This document shows positions 9,101 through 11,100 of a DNA stretch of 11,100 bases, piece by piece; within the stretch, counting starts at the first letter, position 1; every line of letters starts with the position of its first letter. The notes below the pieces were generated by a model. It was not told where the DNA came from. It made no database searches and saw only the letters and a list, made by a program, of their open reading frames with translations. Source of the stretch: Pleurotus ostreatus/Saccharomyces cerevisiae fusant (lineage: Eukaryota; Opisthokonta); NCBI GenBank assembly GCA_024196135.1, contig JAMQCK010001176.1, positions 1 to 11,100 on the forward strand. The letters are read 5' to 3'. The position numbers and the translations under genes are program-made.

Positions 9101-10390
9101 AGTGGCGAAGTATTGTACGGCCCGCCCTCGGTTCCCGTCCCACTGCGGCAGATCCGACGGCTTGATCACTGGGTTGACCAAAGGAGGATTCTTGCTGTAC
9201 GCGCAGGTGACGGAGTCGTCATACTCGTCGTCTGGGCCGCCTCCCGGTCGCCCTGCCGAAGCTGCTCCTCCCTTCCTGGGTCGACGAGAGCCCCCCGCCG
9301 TAGCGCTAGGCTTGGAAGGCGGGTCGGGAGGCGGAGCGCCATCCTCATCACCTCCACCTCCTTCCTCTTCGTCCTCCTCCTCGACGGTGTTGAGTCCCAG
9401 TAGGCCGAAGGCGGAAGGACGCCCCTTCTTTTGGGACTTCTCCGACCTTTTCGGGCGCTCCTTCTCGACAAAGAAGCCGGGAGGCTCCACCTCCGTGTCC
9501 CCTATCGGCGCGGACGGGTCGAAGTCGAGGGGGTTGTTGTGGGTGGTGTTGGGAGGGATCTCGTGTGGGCGCCCTTCGTCGTCGTAGAAACGTAGCATGG
9601 TGTTCTCGGCGCTCTCTCGCGGCGGGAATGCCTCTCGAAGGGGAGTTTCCACTCGTAGCAGGTCCTCGAGCGGTTGCGACAGGAATCTCTGCGTGTCGCC
9701 TACACGATCCTGGTTGAGCGCCGATGCTCGCGACGAAGGGAGCCCGCCTAAGGCTAGGCGCAATCGACGAGTTTCGTCCTCTTCTCGGTCGATAGTCCTG
9801 TAGACGGTGGAGGGAGTGGAAGCCGGTTGCGTCAAGATTTCCGCGCTGTCATCGCCCGCGTGCCGTAGCGCCTCCGTCCAGTACTTCTGGTAGATCTTCT
9901 GCGAGTTCGCGAGCCGGTTGGTGATGCCGACCCACGCCAGCTGTAGCTCCTCGAGTGAGGCGGCGCGGTCGAGCCGCTTAAGGAACGCCTCGCTCGGGTC
10001 GATCTGGCTGGCTGCTTTCTGATCGGGGTGCGAGGAGCGCAGCGAATCCAGAACCAACTGCATGCAACGCACCGTGTCCCTCAGAGGCCTCATCACGCCC
10101 GACTTGATGGTGAAGCGTTGCTCTCCCCCTGGTCCAACACGCCCGCAGTCCACGATCTCGTCCAGCTGCAAGTTCGCTCTGGTCGCGTAGTGTTGCACGC
10201 GTCCCTTTAGCGATCGCATGTTAGGGGGTAGGAGCGCGTTGACGCCGGACGTCATGCTATCCTCGTAAGAGATGCGGACGAGTTCCAGGCGTCCTCGCGC
10301 AGTCGCTCGCGCGTCGTCCTCTTGCTGATCGGACGGCAGGACCTGTTCTTCGACTTCTGTCTCGTCTCGTCCTTCCGCGTCGGGGGCCAT
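3179..10390 (-). CDS. gag-pol: Fused Gag-Pol polyprotein (gag, protease, RT, RNase H, integrase, chromodomain), 2,403 aa
   Basis: One polyprotein makes the particle proteins and all enzymes for reverse transcription and integration. Residues are numbered from the ATG at 10390, the first ATG on the minus strand after a 546-nt ATG-free leader, with G at -3 and +4; the open frame continues upstream without an ATG. Residues 1 to about 400 have no recognised domain and end in an acidic, Gly/Pro-rich stretch (about 337-392). A retrotransposon gag-like helical region spans about 410-590. The CCHC knuckle is C684, C687, H692, C697. After an acidic linker comes the protease D893-S-G. RT has D1392, MPFGL and Y1454-I-D-D. 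RNase H has D1603, E1698, D1723 and D1768, with a roughly 60-residue insertion between the first two. Integrase has H1974, H1982, C2012, C2015, then D2045, D2105 and E2141 (D-x59-D-x35-E), and a G2285-P-F motif. The C-terminal chromodomain (about 2345-2397) keeps cage aromatics Y2347, W2370 and Y2373. There is no gag/pol frameshift or stop, so cleavage probably sets the protein ratios. It ends in TAA. Confidence 0.95.
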   Translation of the reverse strand: MAPDAEGRDETEVEEQVLPSDQQEDDARATARGRLELVRISYEDSMTSGVNALLPPNMRSLKGRVQHYATRANLQLDEIVDCGRVGPGGEQRFTIKSGVMRPLRDTVRCMQLVLDSLRSSHPDQKAASQIDPSEAFLKRLDRAASLEELQLAWVGITNRLANSQKIYQKYWTEALRHAGDDSAEILTQPASTPSTVYRTIDREEDETRRLRLALGGLPSSRASALNQDRVGDTQRFLSQPLEDLLRVETPLREAFPPRESAENTMLRFYDDEGRPHEIPPNTTHNNPLDFDPSAPIGDTEVEPPGFFVEKERPKRSEKSQKKGRPSAFGLLGLNTVEEEDEEEGGGGDEDGAPPPDPPSKPSATAGGSRRPRKGGAASAGRPGGGPDDEYDDSVTCAYSKNPPLVNPVIKPSDLPQWDGNRGRAVQYFATIVELARNGGHLPRALGEWLWTRLTPFSEIHQWYLTQSEERRDFMRLSYRNYIDTIKKHYLGEAWVEDLDTQFRMQRFRDHKNPRESPTEWIYRRIQLCRILGYAPENTVAEARLLMSAAPKGWKLTITFATVKSTDDLAARINEFADDLVDTYKRNKATEAGDERAAGRTSWRSSASGAPRTSQAMEAELEPIEGSEDDEAERGNPASGGGNLDFVATAYSVARSQINKRTPSPMFPPANHVRSKGKKPPPGPCFACGSPFHWNKDCPHWDEYQERRSKESFSVELDAAGQAAYDSAYTLIVEQGFDEATHTFPGEREAECKSYEHEEGGEERKEEGEVTRREVFIASTPAFFERVEEIAEEYWHCGECLPADSLYDLEYIYAEAEEEGKLEGRGMRAEINRVEESEGEINEELRALKPYDPPMIRLRPRKRAARGQRLDVSVLNVRGRIGSKDDPVTDLRLDSGANLTLVSGRYYDSSAHPRRITQGEPMQLQQLTSKDTPIRGTTRMEISIEADDGTPIEMDWDVYVVDGMTVDVLLGEDFQQAFGVSVSRAIGAEGERTEITFAGAAEHPVTAVGVQRTKDYDRVSKSYVGIIPDASFARKGHFKRIRQHRRQQKEKARIADSLVRADQDVRLPPHTCVKIRVEGPFSKDEEWVVEKLILAGTADQLLAVPNTILSTDDPYVPIANPSDTPRIVRKGDVVGRAYRADKFFDSPTSRDEKSRWEEHAARIASLVELQSQVGKTPPRAKEERFMPDAEHYEEWKGNPRPVKVRFRMPTADSYAAWSEGRDPGRQEQVSEDEDYGPKTAAMPDTSEISSQQFREVLDVGALPDHLKERAWEMLEKRKRAFGLDGRLGNYPAKATIRTHEGQVPISVPMHSASPAKRAVIDEQIDKWFEQGVIEASRSPWGAPVVIAYRNGKARFCVDYRRLNSVTIPDEFPIPRQSDILASLSGSQVLSSLDALSGFTQLEMDPADVEKTAFRTHRGLFQFRRMPFGLRNGPSIFQRVMQSVLAPYLWIFALVYIDDIVVYSRSFEEHIEHLDQVLGAVERAGLTLSPTKCHLFYDSIILLGHKVSRLGLSTHQEKVKAVLELAQPTKLSELQTFLGMTVYFSSFIPYYADVCSPLHRLLRKGVAWDWGPEEEYAFLQAKTALQRAPVLGHPQDGKPYRLYTDASDRALGCALQQVQAIKIRDLAGTKLYDRLKKAHAAGSPPPRLVTKLSEKVDDAKYAKAWAPDFEDTEVFVERVIAYWSRTFKGAEERYSTTEREALAAKEGLVKFQPYIEGGTILLVTDHSALQWARTYENSNRRLATWGAVFAAYRPGLEIIHRPGRVHSNVDPLSRIPRDPPAHVSPVLDRGPSLSTDEAAALMHEEAMRREPARRAFAAAFLTDCLEEPPVAFATTRSQARRQARGGADSTEEHDAQEQDTSREPAAEPDPPKESTDETDYGDDDFTPGPGYEGVYSRLPAILLHMDESEKEEFVRAYQAEQYWATRWRDANSSDEWTPGRRYHRTDDGLLFFLDADYHPRLCVPDKLVPKILKIAHEEPMESAHGGAAKVYAKLRRKFYWKWMGPAVEKFCQSCDVCQKVKYDNFTKYGTLIPNPIPLSPYDSVSMDFIVGLPPSYGFTAILVAVDRLTKHAQFIPAPPGLDRKVTADLFARNVVARFGLPNSIIADRDKRWTSDFWRELAKQLRTKMMLSSAHHPQHDGQTEVLNRQLETMLRAYVAADTTQWAAILHLLEFAYNASVHKSTGEAPFKLLYGKIPRSPMDAAYEAKARGEQTLDKEAEEVMEMLDRARQAARDAIAAAQDEQAKSYNKGRRPAPYFKAGERVLVNSHSLEWVEAEKKPKLKQRWIGPFEVAQRVSPNTYRLHMGEKYPGFPVFNIAHLKKYRESSVGDQVERATLPETRGDEMQSEEYEVEKIVGHKWDKRKKKRVYKVRWVGYGPFYDTWQTESDLRNADEYLRSYKKNNNLP

Positions 10391-10750
10391 GTCGAATAAG
10401 CCCAGGTCGATGTCCAACAGGGATTCTCCGAAGGGGTGATCAAAAACGGGGGAACCAGAGGATATAGAAGTGAGGGGGGAGAGGGAGGTGGCTCGCTGAG
10501 GGGCGGTTGATCGAGCGGATTCCTGGGCCGGGGTCGGAACAGCCGGCGCGGTGACCGCTCGTGAATGAGATGTCGTCCCCTTCAGGCGATGGCTCCGCCG
10601 AAGGCTGAGGGGATACAGCTTGAAAGTAGGTGATCGCGCTTACAGGATCCCACAGTGTCCACTTTGCGGTGCCTCAGCGACCGCCAGCGGGGTCCTGCAA
10701 GCGCTGGCCCGAACGCGAAGTGGTTCTCTTTGAGAAGGAGTCCACGTGGC

Positions 10751-10795
10751 CCGAATGCGTGACCAGTGAGGCTCAGCCAGGCCGAATGCGTGCAA
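10751..10795 (-). repeat. Motif pair CACGCATTCGG in the gag-pol leader
   Basis: On the minus strand, CACGCATTCGG occurs at 10792-10782 and 10761-10751, 31 nt apart. The first copy is embedded in TTGCACGCATTCGGCCT (10795-10779), which is identical over 17 nt to a site upstream of the second ORF (2964-2948). I found no other exact copies of the 11-mer apart from the pair upstream of ORF2. Its role is unknown; a transcription-factor site or an RNA packaging/priming signal are both possible. Confidence 0.7.
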
Positions 10796-10905
10796 GGCGG
10801 CTTCTCTCTGAGACCCGCTTCACCCTCGAGCCTCTCTCGACGCTCTTGGGCGGCGAGAAGGCGATGAAGGTAAAAGGCAGGAAGAGATAATATTCGTAGA
10901 CACGA

Positions 10906-10923
10906 GGCGTCTCGCTAGACGCC
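10906..10923. other. Hairpin, 7-bp stem with 4-nt loop
   Basis: GGCGTCT (10906-10912), loop CGCT and AGACGCC (10917-10923) form a perfect inverted repeat. It is not followed by a T-run as an intrinsic terminator would be. It lies in the probable LTR/leader boundary zone, where RNA structures in R or U5 are common. Confidence 0.6.
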
Positions 10924-10936
10924 CCGCCGTGCAGTA

Positions 10937-11100
10937 CATGAGGTAATCATACGTATCAGGCCGCGAAGCGGCCGAGCAGTCGTCGTAAATACATGTAGTC
11001 CAATCGTAGGTACCGGCGTGTTCGAAAGATAATAGAGCTTTGACCTACCTTGCGCACACGAGCGACGACTCGGGAACGTCGCCTCTGCAGCCTCCCCGCA
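10937..11100 (-). other. Upstream flank, probable part of the 5' LTR
   Basis: No coding signal is visible. The stretch holds three minus-strand ATGs (10939, 10950, 10994), a GC-rich hairpin and short palindromes such as ATACGTAT. The change from ATG-containing to ATG-free sequence at about 10937 is a plausible upper bound for the transcription start. No copy of the left-edge LTR-like sequence is present, so if this is LTR, its outer end lies beyond the window. Confidence 0.3.
10959..10973. other. Hairpin, 6-bp GC stem with 3-nt loop
   Basis: GGCCGC (10959-10964), loop GAA and GCGGCC (10968-10973) form a perfect, very stable short inverted repeat 35 nt from the previous hairpin. The palindrome ATACGTAT (10949-10956) lies between them. 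The cluster may be a structured part of the 5' LTR. Confidence 0.6.

Larger units (their letters stand above)
10391..10936 (-). promoter_or_regulatory. ATG-free 5' leader of gag-pol
   Basis: These 546 nt upstream of the gag-pol ATG hold no gene. The minus strand contains no ATG here, whereas three occur at 10937-10994; about six or seven would be expected at this base composition. This fits a transcribed leader selected for scanning ribosomes. It contains a CT-rich tract (minus strand, 10467-10491), a CACGTG E-box palindrome at 10743-10748, the paired CACGCATTCGG motifs at 10751-10792, and small inverted repeats at 10683-10689/10702-10708 and 10724-10728/10732-10736. An AT-rich AATATTATC-like site near 10886-10894 could be a weak TATA element. 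The 5' LTR end and primer-binding site should lie in or just above this stretch, but I cannot place them. Confidence 0.55.
1..11100 (-). mobile_element. Ty3/Gypsy chromovirus LTR retrotransposon with an extra 3' ORF (both ends beyond the window or unresolved)
   Basis: The domain order gag zinc knuckle, protease, RT, RNase H, integrase, chromodomain on the minus strand is that of a Ty3/Gypsy chromovirus (integrase after RNase H excludes Copia/Ty1). A second long ORF follows pol after only a short gap, too short to hold an LTR, and it is followed by a polypurine run, so both ORFs appear to belong to one element. No direct repeat between the window's two ends was found by eye, so the LTRs are either cut by the window edges or longer than the parts visible here. 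Both ORFs are free of internal stops and frameshifts, which suggests a young, possibly autonomous copy. A fungal, probably basidiomycete, host is inferred from protein style and not proven. Confidence 0.9.

Noticed and set aside
10391..10417. Gag-pol start at 10417
   Set aside because: The codon at 10417-10415 is TTG, not ATG. The first ATG in frame is at 10390, with a good context.
10753..10768. Primer-binding site TGGTCACGCATTCGG on the minus strand
   Set aside because: It follows CA plus one base, as a PBS would, but it implies a tRNA beginning CACGC, which is atypical, and the core is shared with three other sites, two far from any LTR. Other TGG sites (10656, 10750, 10778) were no more convincing.
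10890..11100. tRNA gene in the hairpin-rich right edge
   Set aside because: A GTTCGAA-like string occurs near 11020, but no acceptor stem, D-arm or anticodon arm can be drawn around it.

Overview
The window is almost entirely one large Ty3/Gypsy-class LTR retrotransposon of the chromovirus type, read on the minus strand, from a GC-rich fungal genome. Several things point to a basidiomycete: the single fused gag-pol frame, the C-terminal chromodomain, an RNase H with a long insertion of the kind I recall from mushroom-lineage Gypsy elements, and CT-rich leaders. The species cannot be read from the sequence. I see no host gene, tRNA, rRNA or CRISPR array.

Layout, in the element's own direction (high to low coordinates): (1) 10937-11100 is upstream sequence with two compact hairpins, probably part of the 5' LTR, although no LTR boundary or primer-binding site can be fixed. 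(2) 10391-10936 is a 546-nt leader with no ATG on the minus strand; it contains a pair of CACGCATTCGG motifs. (3) 10390-3179 is one uninterrupted gag-protease-RT-RNase H-integrase-chromodomain polyprotein of 2,403 aa, with the expected catalytic residues present. (4) 3178-2891 is a short junction with an imperfect duplication across the pol stop and a second pair of the same CACGCATTCGG motifs. (5) 2890-311 is a second large ORF of 859 aa, in the position where errantiviruses and retroviruses carry env. It shows no signal peptide, membrane span or recognised domain. (6) 310-77 is an untranslated tail with a 28-nt pure polypurine run, the best candidate for the plus-strand primer. (7) 76-1 is AT-richer, LTR-like sequence with nested inverted repeats that runs off the window.

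How it likely works (inference): gag-pol supplies capsid, protease, reverse transcriptase and integrase, and the chromodomain guides integration to chromatin. The second ORF is the unusual part. It is intact and in the same frame as pol, with only one TAA between them. It has its own ATG-free leader carrying the motif pair found in the gag leader. This points to a dedicated expression route (internal promoter, splicing or readthrough) for an accessory protein that I cannot assign to any known family.
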